A stretch of 64,000 bases of DNA from Acuticoccus sp. MNP-M23 (GTDB lineage Bacteria; Pseudomonadota; Alphaproteobacteria; Rhizobiales; Amorphaceae): positions 930,001 through 994,000 of the forward strand of contig NZ_CP133480.1 in assembly GCF_031195445.1 (NCBI RefSeq), in the 5' to 3' direction. Under the pieces are notes generated by a model that was not told where the DNA came from, ran no database searches, and worked only from the letters and a program-made list of their open reading frames with translations. The first letter of the stretch is position 1. Each line of letters starts with the position of its first letter. This document shows positions 37,183-46,496 of the stretch, piece by piece. The position numbers and the translations under genes are program-made.

Positions 37183-38409
37183 ATGAACCTTGGCCTCAGC
37201 GACAGGGCCCGCCCCCTCCTCGATGCAGTCCGCACCATGGTGGCAAACGACATTGCGCCCCTTGATGCCGAATTCCAGAGCGAGGTGGGGCGTCATCCTT
37301 CCGGCGACCGTTTCAAGCACACCGCGCGGCAGCTGGAGATAATTGACGGGCTCAAGGCGCATGCCCGCGAACAGGGGCTGTGGAATTTCTGGCGCACCAA
37401 CCAGCCGGACGGGCCGGGACTCACCAATGTGGAATACGCCTATTTTGCCGAGGAAATGGGCAAGGTCCGCCTCGCGGCAGAGTGCTTCAACTGTTCCGCG
37501 CCCGATACCGGCAACATGGAAGTGTTCGACCGGATGGGCACGGCAGCGCACAAGGAGAACTGGCTGGCCCCGCTTCTGGCTGGCAGCATCCGCTCCGCCT
37601 ACCTGATGACCGAGCCGGCGGTCGCCTCCTCCGACGCCACCAATCTCGTCCTGTCCGCCGTGCGCGACGGCGACGACTATGTTCTGAACGGAGAGAAGTG
37701 GTGGGCCTCGGGTGCCGGCGATCCGCGCTGTGCAGTCTATATCGTGCTCGCCGCCACCGATCCTGCGGCGCACAAGCACGCGCGCCACTCGATGTTTGTG
37801 GTGTCGGCCGCAACGCCGGGGATAGAGGTCCTCAGGCCCATGCAGATCTTCGGGCACGACGATGCCCCCCACGGGCACATGCACATCCGCTTTACCGATG
37901 TGCGGGTGCCTGCCGACGATCTGGTGCTGGGCGAGGGCCGCGGCTTCGAGGTGGCGCAGGCCCGGCTGGGGCCCGGGCGCATCCACCACTGCATGCGCTC
38001 CATCGGGCTGGCGGAGCGGGCGCTGGAGCTGTTCTGCCGCCGCGGCCTGGCGCGCGAGGCGTTCGGCAGGACGCTGACCGAGCTTGGCGGCAACATGGAC
38101 CGGATTGCAGATGCGCGCATGGGGATCGAGCAGGCGCGGCTCCTCTGCCTCAAGGCCGCGCACGTGATGGACACGGAGGGCGTGCGCGCCGCGCAGCCGT
38201 GGATCAGCCAGATCAAGGTGGTGGCGCCGGAGGTGGCGCTGTCCATCTGCGACGATGCGATCCAGCTCCACGGTGCCATGGGCATCAGCCAGGACACCGA
38301 GCTTGCCGCAATGTGGACGCACCTGCGCACCATGCGCCTGGTGGATGGCCCCGACGAGGTGCACCGGCGCCAGATCGCAAGGCAGGAGCTGAAGCGCTAC
38401 ACCGCCTGA
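37183..38409 (+). CDS. Acyl-CoA dehydrogenase family protein (ACAD10/11-like)
   Basis: A 408-residue flavoprotein of the acyl-CoA dehydrogenase superfamily. FAD/substrate motifs are AYLMTEPAVASSDATNL, YVLNGEKWWASGAGD, FGRTLTELGGN and the C-terminal GPDEVHRRQIAR. It would oxidise an acyl-CoA in the cytoplasm, passing electrons to ETF. ATG at 37183 with GGAG ten bases earlier; the long frame further upstream is a shadow. No acyl-CoA ligase or hydratase is adjacent. Confidence 0.88.
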   Translation: MNLGLSDRARPLLDAVRTMVANDIAPLDAEFQSEVGRHPSGDRFKHTARQLEIIDGLKAHAREQGLWNFWRTNQPDGPGLTNVEYAYFAEEMGKVRLAAECFNCSAPDTGNMEVFDRMGTAAHKENWLAPLLAGSIRSAYLMTEPAVASSDATNLVLSAVRDGDDYVLNGEKWWASGAGDPRCAVYIVLAATDPAAHKHARHSMFVVSAATPGIEVLRPMQIFGHDDAPHGHMHIRFTDVRVPADDLVLGEGRGFEVAQARLGPGRIHHCMRSIGLAERALELFCRRGLAREAFGRTLTELGGNMDRIADARMGIEQARLLCLKAAHVMDTEGVRAAQPWISQIKVVAPEVALSICDDAIQLHGAMGISQDTELAAMWTHLRTMRLVDGPDEVHRRQIARQELKRYTA

Positions 38410-38416
38410 GCGCGGG

Positions 38417-40207
38417 TCAGACTTCCGGCGGGGCCGTCTCCATCGCGCCGACGGTCACGATGGCCGGGTCCCCCGCAAGGGCCGCAGGAACCGCGGGCGT
38501 GGTCGTGATATGGGCATATACCGAATTACGGTCTCCCGACACGATGGACGCAGGCAAGCCGATATAATCCTGCGGATCGTCGAGCCGGCCGACCTTCTCG
38601 ACCACCCCCTCGAAGCGGTCGCCCGAATAGGGGAGCGCCACGGAAACCAGAGCGCCGAGGTTGGGCGCCGTGCCGAACGGGAACATGGCCTGCACGTGCC
38701 CCTCGGCATCGCGCGGATAAAGGAGCGCGATGGGGTCGCCCTCCACCACCCTGTCACCGGCGTCCACCAGAATGCGCGCGAGGTTGCAGTCGCAGGGGCT
38801 CTGAATCACCGAACGGGTCTCCTCGCCCGCGGCGGAAAGGAGGAGCGAAACGAGCGCATCCCCCTCGTCCACCGTCTCGCCCGGCGCGAAGCCCCACTCC
38901 AGCACGAGACCCGTGGCATCGGCGGCCAGCGTCTGCCGTGCCACGGCGACGGCGGCATGTTCGGCCCGCACGGTGCTCGCAGCCATGCTGCCAACGCTCT
39001 GCGTGCTTTCGGTGCTGCTCCCGTCCGGCAGTGCAATGATGGCAAGCCCCGCCACCAGCGCAATGACTGCGGCGTTGAACGGCAGCGACATCACCGCCGC
39101 AATCGGGCTGAACCGCCCCACGGACCGGCGGGGCACCGCGTCACGGCCGGACGTGTCGATCATCTTTGGTGCGGGCGTGTTGTCGAGCGGCGGGGCAAAG
39201 CTGCGACCCTGGCATGCCGCGTTGGTGAGCGACCGCAGGACCTGCCGCTGCCTGTCGTTGGGGCTGACAAACCGCCACCCGATCCGATCCTCGGTGACGT
39301 TGACGGCCTCGCCCTCCATCTGGAGACTGACCGAATAGTCCCGCATGTCGATCTCGACCTCGAGGGTGCGGCGATCGCCGGCATGGATATCCTGGCGGCC
39401 CGGCGGCACGGCAATGCCGCCCATCGACCAGTCGAGCAGCGGATAAAGCGCCTCGTCGATCATCACGGTGCCGCCGCCGTCGATCCGCTGGGACCGGCGA
39501 TTGTGCGATGCTGCTTTGGCGCCGTCCGTGTCATCCCCGCGCGGCCGGTTCCGGTCGGCACGCGGTCCCGCGCCGCTGCGGCGCGGCGGCAACACGAGTG
39601 CGCGCTCGGCGCTGGCGGCCGGCTCATCCGGCTTCGCTGCGGCGGCTGGCGCTGCTGCGGGCTCGGGGGCGGGTTCTGGGGTGGGTTCCGGGGCAGGTTC
39701 GCCCGCCGCCTTGCCCGCAGCGGCCGCCTCCGCGGATGCATTGCGGCGGCGCAGGCGGTCCCGCGCTGCAACGAGCTCCGGCGCATCATCGGTGGCGGTC
39801 GGCGACGGCTGCGCAGGTTCGGGGTTTGTCGCGGCGACGGTGTCGGCGGCGCTCTCCTGCGTTTCGGTGCGTTCAGTTTGCGGGTTTCGCTGGCGCAGGC
39901 GTTTTTTCAGGCGTTCGCCAAGCCGCGCCTTTGGGGCATTTTCCGCCGGGGTGGGGTCCCCCGCTTGCGGACCGGTCGTCTCCGGCGCGGCATCGGCCGC
40001 CGGCGTGACCGTCCGAGGCGCATCGCCGATGCCACCGACCGTTGCCGTCCACCCGCCATAGCCGTGATCGTAGGCCGTGTCCGGCGCTGCACCTGCGCTG
40101 GCCGCGGTCTCGACCTGGCCCCATGGCGCACGTGCGCGCCCGGCGCGGCGGTCCCTGATCCGCTCGCGCAGCTTCGCGTTGCCCGTCTGTCCCGGTTCCT
40201 CGCTCAT
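38417..40207 (-). CDS. PilZ-domain membrane protein with biotin/lipoyl-like hairpin domain (Alg44-like)
   Basis: A 596-residue protein. Residues 1 to about 230 are a disordered Ala/Glu/Pro-rich region. A PilZ c-di-GMP domain follows (about 236-335): NRRSQRIDGGG carries RxxxR and LDWSMGGIAV the D-x-S-x-x-G motif. One membrane helix (FNAAVIALVAGLAIIALP) lies near 373-393. The C-terminal periplasmic part (about 412-500) resembles a lipoyl/HlyD-like hairpin (LAADATGLVLEWGFAPGETVDEGDALVSL). This is the layout of Alg44, which links c-di-GMP to alginate synthesis. Alg8 is absent; the downstream gene on the same strand is a GT2 enzyme with different context. It ends eight bases from the acyl-CoA dehydrogenase stop. 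Confidence 0.8.
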   Translation of the reverse strand: MSEEPGQTGNAKLRERIRDRRAGRARAPWGQVETAASAGAAPDTAYDHGYGGWTATVGGIGDAPRTVTPAADAAPETTGPQAGDPTPAENAPKARLGERLKKRLRQRNPQTERTETQESAADTVAATNPEPAQPSPTATDDAPELVAARDRLRRRNASAEAAAAGKAAGEPAPEPTPEPAPEPAAAPAAAAKPDEPAASAERALVLPPRRSGAGPRADRNRPRGDDTDGAKAASHNRRSQRIDGGGTVMIDEALYPLLDWSMGGIAVPPGRQDIHAGDRRTLEVEIDMRDYSVSLQMEGEAVNVTEDRIGWRFVSPNDRQRQVLRSLTNAACQGRSFAPPLDNTPAPKMIDTSGRDAVPRRSVGRFSPIAAVMSLPFNAAVIALVAGLAIIALPDGSSTESTQSVGSMAASTVRAEHAAVAVARQTLAADATGLVLEWGFAPGETVDEGDALVSLLLSAAGEETRSVIQSPCDCNLARILVDAGDRVVEGDPIALLYPRDAEGHVQAMFPFGTAPNLGALVSVALPYSGDRFEGVVEKVGRLDDPQDYIGLPASIVSGDRNSVYAHITTTPAVPAALAGDPAIVTVGAMETAPPEV

Positions 40208-40288
40208 CGGCTCTGCCTCACTCGCGGTCTGTCGGCACCGTGCCACCTGCACAAAGCGCGCCGCAAACCACGGACGTTTTGCCTGCCA

Positions 40289-40306
40289 TCACCAACCATA
40301 TGGTGA
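40289..40306. promoter_or_regulatory. Inverted repeat upstream of the PilZ protein gene
   Basis: TCACCA at 40289-40294 with TGGTGA at 40301-40306 (spacer ACCATA) lies in the 174-base gap between the PilZ/lipoyl gene and the GT2 gene, both on the minus strand. It is operator-like and close to where the PilZ gene promoter should be, about 82 bases upstream of its ATG. No other feature was seen in this gap. Confidence 0.35.
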
Positions 40307-40381
40307 GTTTTGCGAAATTTGTCAGTAATCCTCTTTAACCGAACAGACGATTAAAGGGGGTTGCAATGAGAAACCGGCTTT

Positions 40382-41308
40382 CTATCGGTGACCGCTTCCG
40401 TAAAGCGACGAGCCCTTGGTGCGCCACCAGCTGAGCTTGCCGAGCCCGCTCATGAGAAGGCCGGTCGACCTTGTGGGCCACGTGCCGCCCATCCGGCCGG
40501 CAAGGGCCACCGGCGCCATGGCGGCGGCGGCCACCGCGCCCTTGGCCATGTGCTCCAGCATCTCGCCGCGCCGGGGCGGCTCCAGCATCATCGGCACAAT
40601 GCAGCGGTGCTGGCCGGAGAGATAACGCCGCCTCAGGATGAACCCGGCATCCAGCCGCGCTGGCGGAATGAACTCCACCATCTTCGCATCAGGCGCCCAG
40701 ACGAAGCGGCGACCGGCCTCCACCAGCTGGCGAAACAGAAGCACGTCCTCGCCGCCAATATTATCGAGCCGTGGGTCGAACGGCGCCGGCCCGGCCAGAC
40801 ACCGCGCCTTGACGAACGCTGCTCCCGGCAGCGGCAGATAGGCGTGCTGGTCGCTCACATCGCCGCCGGCAGGTGCGCCGAGATCGCGCGAATAGGTATC
40901 CAGAAAGAAGTCGGCGCCGGGCGGGGCCGTGCCGTCGATCTCCGCAACACGGGGGCCGAAGCTGCCGTCCGCGCCGGTGGTGCGCAGCGCAGCCACCTGC
41001 GCGGCAAGCCAGCCGGGGTCTGCCGCGCAATCGTCATCCACAAAGGCGACGATGTCGCCGGTTGCCGCAGCCACACCGGCGTTGCGCGCGCTGGAAACAC
41101 CGGGCCGCGGCTCCCTGAGGCACCGCGCCGCGAACGGCAAGCTTGCGGCTGCCACCACATCCGCCGCCGTGCCATCGGCCGCATTGTCGACCACCAGCAC
41201 GTCGACCGAAAGGTCCGCCGGCACATCGAGAGCGGCCAGGCTTTCGAGCGCCCGCGCCAGGGGACCCGGCCGGTTGCGGGTCGGGATCAGGATGGTGACC
41301 GAACTCAT
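40382..41308 (-). CDS. Family 2 glycosyltransferase
   Basis: A 308-residue glycosyltransferase with a GT-A domain. VTILIPTRNRPGPLARALESL begins the nucleotide-sugar site, VDVLVVDNAADGT follows, and DIVAFVDDDCAADPGW contains the DxD-like metal motif (DDD). No membrane segments long enough for a synthase are clear apart from a short hydrophobic stretch around 250-275. It would add one sugar to a lipid-linked intermediate in the cytoplasm. The ATG at 41308 has GGAG six bases before; a GTG at 41323 overlapping the upstream stop is possible. Confidence 0.87.
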   Translation of the reverse strand: MSSVTILIPTRNRPGPLARALESLAALDVPADLSVDVLVVDNAADGTAADVVAAASLPFAARCLREPRPGVSSARNAGVAAATGDIVAFVDDDCAADPGWLAAQVAALRTTGADGSFGPRVAEIDGTAPPGADFFLDTYSRDLGAPAGGDVSDQHAYLPLPGAAFVKARCLAGPAPFDPRLDNIGGEDVLLFRQLVEAGRRFVWAPDAKMVEFIPPARLDAGFILRRRYLSGQHRCIVPMMLEPPRRGEMLEHMAKGAVAAAAMAPVALAGRMGGTWPTRSTGLLMSGLGKLSWWRTKGSSLYGSGHR

Positions 41309-41319
41309 CTTCCGCTCCG

Positions 41320-42078
41320 TCACTCGGTTTGCAGCAGCGTGTAGACGAAGTTCTGATTAAACGGAATGACACCTTCGATATATTGCGCGATGAAAAGATT
41401 CACCTCCGCAATCTGCGAGCGCGGCACGAAAATGATGTCGAATGGCTCCAGCAGCGTGTTTTCGGTCGGGACGCCATCCCGGGCAAAGGCCTTCAGGTCC
41501 AGAAAGCGCATCATCGGCAGGTTGTCCGGCCCGCGGCGGATCAGCACCACATGCTCCCGCTTGGCGGTGAACTCGAACCCGCCAGCCTGGAACACGGCCT
41601 CCAGTACGCCCGTCGGCCCGGTCAGCGGATAGACGCCGGGGTTCTCGACCTCGCCGCCCACGTAGACCTGACGGCTGGCAAACGCGGTCGGCACCACGCC
41701 AACCTGCGGAAAGCGCAGATACTCGGAATATTTCTGCTCAAGCTCGGCCGACAGCGCCTCCGGCGTCCGCCCATTGGCGAGAACCGCGCCGATCAGCTCC
41801 AGATAGATGTTGCCATCGGGCGCCACCTGCGTCGTGACATTCTCTTCTTCGTAGAAGGGAAGCGTGATGCGCACTTCATCGCCGATGACGAAGCGGAGCG
41901 ACCCACCGAACCCCTCCGCCCACGGCAGAAAGCCGTTGGGGATGGCCGGCGCAATGGCCGTGCCGGACGCGCCAGCCACGCCGCACCCGGTGGTGCCGGC
42001 GCAGGGGCTCTGCCCTTCCGGCGACGCACACGACGCGACGATGAATGTGAAGGCCGCCAGAAAGGCAAACCGCTGCAT
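41320..42078 (-). CDS. Polysaccharide export outer-membrane lipoprotein (Wza/OPX family)
   Basis: A 252-residue export protein. A lipoprotein signal (MQRFAFLAAFTFIVASC) places a Cys at residue 17. The polysaccharide-export domain is seen in DEVRITLPFYEEENVTTQVAPDGNIYLELIGAV and the SLBB domain in RQVYVGGEVENPGVYPL. It would form the outer membrane pore of a Wzx/Wzy-type system. It lacks long C-terminal helices, so it is a short OPX form. Start at 42078; the first 11 residues of the longer frame precede the signal. It ends against the GT2 gene. Confidence 0.9.
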   Translation of the reverse strand: MQRFAFLAAFTFIVASCASPEGQSPCAGTTGCGVAGASGTAIAPAIPNGFLPWAEGFGGSLRFVIGDEVRITLPFYEEENVTTQVAPDGNIYLELIGAVLANGRTPEALSAELEQKYSEYLRFPQVGVVPTAFASRQVYVGGEVENPGVYPLTGPTGVLEAVFQAGGFEFTAKREHVVLIRRGPDNLPMMRFLDLKAFARDGVPTENTLLEPFDIIFVPRSQIAEVNLFIAQYIEGVIPFNQNFVYTLLQTE

Positions 42079-42193
42079 AACAAAAACCGATCCTGCGGAT
42101 ATCGCCCCCACACGTTCGGCCGTTAACCTTAAGAAGGGGTAAAGGGCACGTCAGCAGGCTTCATCACGGGACAGTTTCCGGCGGATGTTCAGC

Positions 42194-43780
42194 TCAGTAG
42201 GCGTTGCGCGAGCGGAACAGGAGGGACAGCGGCGTGACCATCAGAATGTAAAGATCGAACCAGATCGTCCAGTTCTCGATGTATTCGATGTCGTAGCGCA
42301 CACGCACCAGAAGCTTGCGGTTGGTATCGGTTTCGCCGCGCCAGCCATTGACCTGGGCCCAGCCGGTGATGCCCGGCTTCACGCGGTAGCGCAGCATGTA
42401 GTCGGCCACCGCCTCGTCAAACGGCTTGCCCTCGGCCTTGGTCCCGAGCGCATGCGGGCGCGGACCGACCAGGCTCATGTCGCCGCGCAGCACGTTGAGC
42501 AGCTGCGGCAGCTCGTCGATGCTGGTGCGCCGCAGGAACCGGCCGACGCGGGTCACACGCGGATCGTTCTTGGTGGTCTGCTTGTCGCCCGCAACGTCTT
42601 CCATGTCGGTCCGCATGGTGCGGAATTTGGTGATGGTGAAGATACCGCCATTCCAGCCGCGGCGGGGCTGGTGGAAGAAAACCGGCCCCGGCGAATCGAG
42701 CCGGATTGCGAGCGCCGCCAGCGCCAGCACCGGCGAGCAGAGGAGCACCAGCAACCCGCCCAGAATGCGGTCCTCGAAAAACTTGGCGACGCCTTCCCAG
42801 CCCCTGATGGGCTTATCCAGTGCGCGCAGCATCGGCGCTCCGCCAATTATTTCGACCGGGCTGTCGAAGAAGCGCCACATGGGAAGGTCAGGTGCAAACA
42901 GCACGGTCACCGAGAAGCGGGACAGGCGATCCATGATGTGGGCCAGCCGCTCGACCGCGGCCAGCGGCAGCGCGACGATCACTTCGTCGACGTAACCGCG
43001 CTCCACGGCATCTTCCAGCTCGGCCAGCCCGCCACGGCGATGGTAGCCCTGAATTTCGGTCGGCACGCGCTGATATCGGTCGTCATAATAACCGACGAGG
43101 GCGTAGTGGGCATCCTCGCTGGCGGCCAGATGCTCGATCACGGCAATGCCCTGCGTGTCGGCGCCATAAAGGGCAACACGGCGGCGAAGCCGTCCCCGGC
43201 GGATGGCCATGCGCACGAGCCCTGCCACCACAAGCCGGAACGCCAGAAGACCTCCCGCCGTCCCGGCCAGCCACAGCGCCAGCCACCCGCGTGATGCGGT
43301 CTGCTCGATGGCAAACCCGAAGGCGGCAGCGGTCACCATCGCAAAAGTGAGAACGAGCGCCTGCGCCAGCCGGCGCAACAGGCTGAACTGCACATTGTGG
43401 GCCGCGGTCTTGTAGACGTGGTTGCCTTCCAGCATGCGCGAAAAGAGGAACGTCGCCAGCGCAACGGCGGGGACGTAGGTGGAGGCGGGCTGCGTCTCCC
43501 CGATCATGAAATAGGACGAGACGAGCCCGGCGATGAAGAAGCACGCGAGATCGCCGACGATCAGCGCCCGGTCGATGTTCTGAAGATAGAGATAGTCCGG
43601 CCGGCCGTGGCCGGGTTCAATGAACTCGACGGCATTGAGCGTGTTGTTTCTGGCTTTGGCGGCTGCAATCCGCGCGGCGGCAACCGTTCCACGCGGGGTG
43701 AGCGCCCTGCCGCTGTCCGCACCGCCTTTCGCCGCCTCGCTGCCGCGTTCGCTCTCCGTGGTTGCCGTTTTCTCAGTCAT
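42194..43780 (-). CDS. Exopolysaccharide polyprenyl-glycosylphosphotransferase (WcaJ-like)
   Basis: A 528-residue membrane enzyme. Four to five N-terminal membrane helices and a soluble Rossmann-like domain (VALYGADTQGIAVIEHL) are followed by the phosphotransferase domain with a re-entrant helix (FEDRILGGLLVLLCSPVLALAALAIRL), KFRTMRTDME, RRTSIDELPQLLNVLRGDMSLVGPRP and KPGITGWAQVNGWRGET. It transfers a sugar phosphate to undecaprenyl phosphate and starts repeat-unit synthesis. I chose ATG at 43780; a TTG at 43789 is alternative. It is first in the leftward operon after the 594-base intergenic region. Confidence 0.92.
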   Translation of the reverse strand: MTEKTATTESERGSEAAKGGADSGRALTPRGTVAAARIAAAKARNNTLNAVEFIEPGHGRPDYLYLQNIDRALIVGDLACFFIAGLVSSYFMIGETQPASTYVPAVALATFLFSRMLEGNHVYKTAAHNVQFSLLRRLAQALVLTFAMVTAAAFGFAIEQTASRGWLALWLAGTAGGLLAFRLVVAGLVRMAIRRGRLRRRVALYGADTQGIAVIEHLAASEDAHYALVGYYDDRYQRVPTEIQGYHRRGGLAELEDAVERGYVDEVIVALPLAAVERLAHIMDRLSRFSVTVLFAPDLPMWRFFDSPVEIIGGAPMLRALDKPIRGWEGVAKFFEDRILGGLLVLLCSPVLALAALAIRLDSPGPVFFHQPRRGWNGGIFTITKFRTMRTDMEDVAGDKQTTKNDPRVTRVGRFLRRTSIDELPQLLNVLRGDMSLVGPRPHALGTKAEGKPFDEAVADYMLRYRVKPGITGWAQVNGWRGETDTNRKLLVRVRYDIEYIENWTIWFDLYILMVTPLSLLFRSRNAY

Positions 43781-44374
43781 GCCGTGCAAAACGCTTTCGA
43801 TAACGCCCAGCCGGGGCGTGCAGGGCCGACCGTTCCGGACCGATCCACACTTTCAGGGAATACATGGTTGTTTAAGCCTATCAAAACCACCACACAAATC
43901 GGACGGGGGCAAAAAAAGCGGACGTCATGCCAGGGGGGGTCGCTTCAAATAGCATGCCAAAGCGTCCAGGCCCGGAAAGCGCGCGCCAAGGGTTCCATTT
44001 TTCGGCTTGGCGCGCCTGAGATTCACCAGCCAGCAAAGACACGACCGCATGTCCGGCCAATTGATCTGGTCATGTAATTTCCTTTGCCGGCAAGTCTCTC
44101 AACATAGCACACATCATATGCGATTTGCCGCGCAACTTTTGCCCATCGCATTCGTCATTTCTGTGAATGAACGTGTGCCAACGTTTGACGCGTTGCCCGA
44201 AGACCATAGGTCTGTGCAAACATCAGCCGCGCGGGTCCGGCCATCAGCGCAGCTTGGTGCTAGTGTGGGTCCGGAATGGTCGTATCACCGACACGGCAGA
44301 ACGAGTGGCGCGTGCGCCGTATCATGGAGGACTGTCCCGGTGCACGGCAATCTCGACACGCTTGAGGTGCCCCG
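43781..44374. promoter_or_regulatory. 594-bp divergent intergenic region of the polysaccharide locus
   Basis: No gene is seen. It is less GC-rich than its surroundings and must contain promoters for the WcaJ-like gene (leftwards) and the Wzc-like gene (rightwards). It has a perfect inverted repeat with 10-base arms at 43981-43990 and 44006-44015 around a 15-base T-rich loop. Small open frames inside lack ribosome sites and family similarity. The Wzc-like GTG start is preceded by GAGG at 44364-44367. Confidence 0.7.
43981..44015. repeat. Stem-loop in the divergent polysaccharide promoter region
   Basis: The ten-base arms GCGCGCCAAG and CTTGGCGCGC pair perfectly around the loop GGTTCCATTTTTCGG. 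A transcript from either strand could fold here. It could be an operator for a dimeric regulator or a terminator-like block to readthrough between the two divergent operons. Confidence 0.5.
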
Positions 44375-46432
44375 GTGGCAGTGACCGACAACGCCGGCAA
44401 CGCGCGCCCCCCGGCCGTGCCGGCGGCCAACCCGTTCAACCCGGTCCTCTGGTTGATTTCAGCCCTGTGGCAGTACAAATGGCTGATCGTTGCCATTGTG
44501 GCGGCCGGCGTTGCGGGCGCCACCGTGCTCGCCTCGCGCATGCCCGATGTCTACAGCGCCAGCGGCCTTCTGGAAATCGACCCCGAGCCGAACACGGTGC
44601 TCAACGAGCAGCAGAGCAGCCGCTTCGTCCCGGCCGAAACAATCACCGAAACCGAAGTTGCCGTGATCCGTTCGTCGCGCGTGTTGCAGCAGGTGGTCGC
44701 CCAGCTGAACCTGGAGTTCAGCAGCGCCAACCCGCTCCTGCGCGAAGAGGCCGAACGGGACATGCCGACCGACCGTGGCGCTGCGCGCCGAGCGATCGCC
44801 AGCAACCTCGCCCGCAACCTGTCGGTCGCGCCGACCGGGCGCTCGTTTGTCGTCCAGGTATCCTACGAAAGCGAAGATCCGGACTTCGCCGCGCAGGTGG
44901 TGAATGCGGTGATGGCCGAATATCTCGGCGTTGAGGTGGACACGGCACGCGACTTCTCACGCGAATCCGTCGCCCTCCTGTCGGACCGGCTGGAAGACCT
45001 GCGCCGGACGCTCACCGAGCGCGAGAAGGCCGTACAGGAATATCTGCGCCAGAACCGCAATACGGAGGCCGCCGGGACCACGGCTCTGGCCGAGCGGCTC
45101 AACCGTCTCAACGAGCAGCTGAGCCTTGCGCAGGCGCAGCTGGCCTCCGCTGCGGCCACGGCAAGCTCGTCGGAACGTTCGGACGACCCGGCCGCGCTGC
45201 CCGAAGTGGTCGCGTCGCCGCTCATTCAGGCGCTGCGGGCGCAGGAGGCGACCCAGGCCCGCGAGGTGGACGAGCTCCAGACCCTTTACAAGCCCACCCA
45301 CCCGCGCCTCATCCAGGCGCGCAGTGCACTGGCCGCCATCCGCGACACAATCGCCCAGGAAACCGCAAAGATCGCGTCCAGCCTGACGACCTCCGAAGCG
45401 GTGCAGCAGCAGCGGGTGCTCTCGCTGGAAGCTGACGTGGAGGATGTGCGCGGCCAGCTCAACAGCCAGCGCGACGCCGAGTTCGAGCTGCGGCGCCTCC
45501 AGCGCGAGGCCGATGCCGCCAAGCGGATCTACGAGTCCTTCCTCGACCGGTTCAATCAGGTGGACAACACCACCGGCTTCGAGCAGGCGCAGGGGCGGAT
45601 CATCGCGTCGGCCCTGCCGCCGGTGCAGCCATCCGGCCCCAACCGGCTTCTGGTGCTGGCGGGCGGCGGCGTCCTTTCGGGCGCTCTTGCGTTCATGCTG
45701 GTCATCGGGCTGGCGCTGATGGACCGGCGCACCCGCTCCGCGTCCGACGTCACGCGGGCCACCGGCCTTTCACCGGTCGCGGTGATGCCGCCGGTGCCAG
45801 GCCGCGGGCGCGGGCTGAGGGGCAAGCTCTTCGCCGAGCGCCGCAACGCCCGTTTTGCCGATGCCATCTCGCAGCTCCGGGCGGCGCTGCTTCTGGGGGC
45901 GGGACGCGATGGCGCGCTGGTGGTCGCCATTACCACACCCGACCGCAAGAGCGACCACGCTGCACTCGCCGTCGCGCTGGCGCAGGCCGCGGCCGTTGCC
46001 GGCGACGAGGTCGTGCTGGTCGACGCCTGTTTCGACAGGCCGAGCGTCCATCTGATGCTGGGCGGCGTCAACGAATACGGCCTGTCGGACGCGGTTTCGG
46101 AAAATGGCGAGATCGAAGGCGCGTTGCAGGTGGATGGCCAGACCGCGCTCCTGTTCATCGCCGCGGGCAAGGAGGCCGACCCCTCGCTCTACCGCGCGAA
46201 GGGCATGGACGACGTGGTCGACGAGCTGGCCGAGGCGTTCTCCCGCGTGATTGTGGTGCTGCCGCCAATCTCGGACGTGCCGGACGCGCAGGCCCTTTCC
46301 GCCATTGCCGATGTGACGGCCATTGTCGTGCGGGCGGCGGTCACCGAGCGCAGCGAACTGACCGATCTGGTCTCTCAGCTGCGCTACGCCGGGTACGCCG
46401 GAAAAATTGCAACCGTGCTCGTGGACGGTTGA
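44375..46432 (+). CDS. Wzc/GumC-like chain-length co-polymerase with degenerate kinase domain
   Basis: A 685-residue inner-membrane protein. A first helix (YKWLIVAIVAAGVAGATVLAS, about 34-54) starts the Wzz domain, a long coiled coil covers about 200-400, and a second helix (RLLVLAGGGVLSGALAFMLVIG) lies near 424-446. The C-terminal P-loop-like region begins near 510. There the Walker A motif expected in BY-kinases (with GKS/T) reads ITTPDRKSDHAAL, and no C-terminal Tyr cluster is present (it ends IATVLVDG). Function is likely chain-length control without kinase activity. GTG start at 44375 with GAGG upstream. The following acylase gene starts 64 bases after the stop. Confidence 0.85.
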   Translation: MAVTDNAGNARPPAVPAANPFNPVLWLISALWQYKWLIVAIVAAGVAGATVLASRMPDVYSASGLLEIDPEPNTVLNEQQSSRFVPAETITETEVAVIRSSRVLQQVVAQLNLEFSSANPLLREEAERDMPTDRGAARRAIASNLARNLSVAPTGRSFVVQVSYESEDPDFAAQVVNAVMAEYLGVEVDTARDFSRESVALLSDRLEDLRRTLTEREKAVQEYLRQNRNTEAAGTTALAERLNRLNEQLSLAQAQLASAAATASSSERSDDPAALPEVVASPLIQALRAQEATQAREVDELQTLYKPTHPRLIQARSALAAIRDTIAQETAKIASSLTTSEAVQQQRVLSLEADVEDVRGQLNSQRDAEFELRRLQREADAAKRIYESFLDRFNQVDNTTGFEQAQGRIIASALPPVQPSGPNRLLVLAGGGVLSGALAFMLVIGLALMDRRTRSASDVTRATGLSPVAVMPPVPGRGRGLRGKLFAERRNARFADAISQLRAALLLGAGRDGALVVAITTPDRKSDHAALAVALAQAAAVAGDEVVLVDACFDRPSVHLMLGGVNEYGLSDAVSENGEIEGALQVDGQTALLFIAAGKEADPSLYRAKGMDDVVDELAEAFSRVIVVLPPISDVPDAQALSAIADVTAIVVRAAVTERSELTDLVSQLRYAGYAGKIATVLVDG

Positions 46433-46496
46433 CCGCAAGGCGCACGACAGCATCTCAGGTTGGAACAATGAGCGAGAGCCCACCGTTGCAGTTCAG

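Noticed and set aside
40366-40434. 22-codon plus-strand frame with AAAGGGGG before its ATG
   Set aside because: Too short, no similarity, and it overlaps the GT2 gene end antisense.
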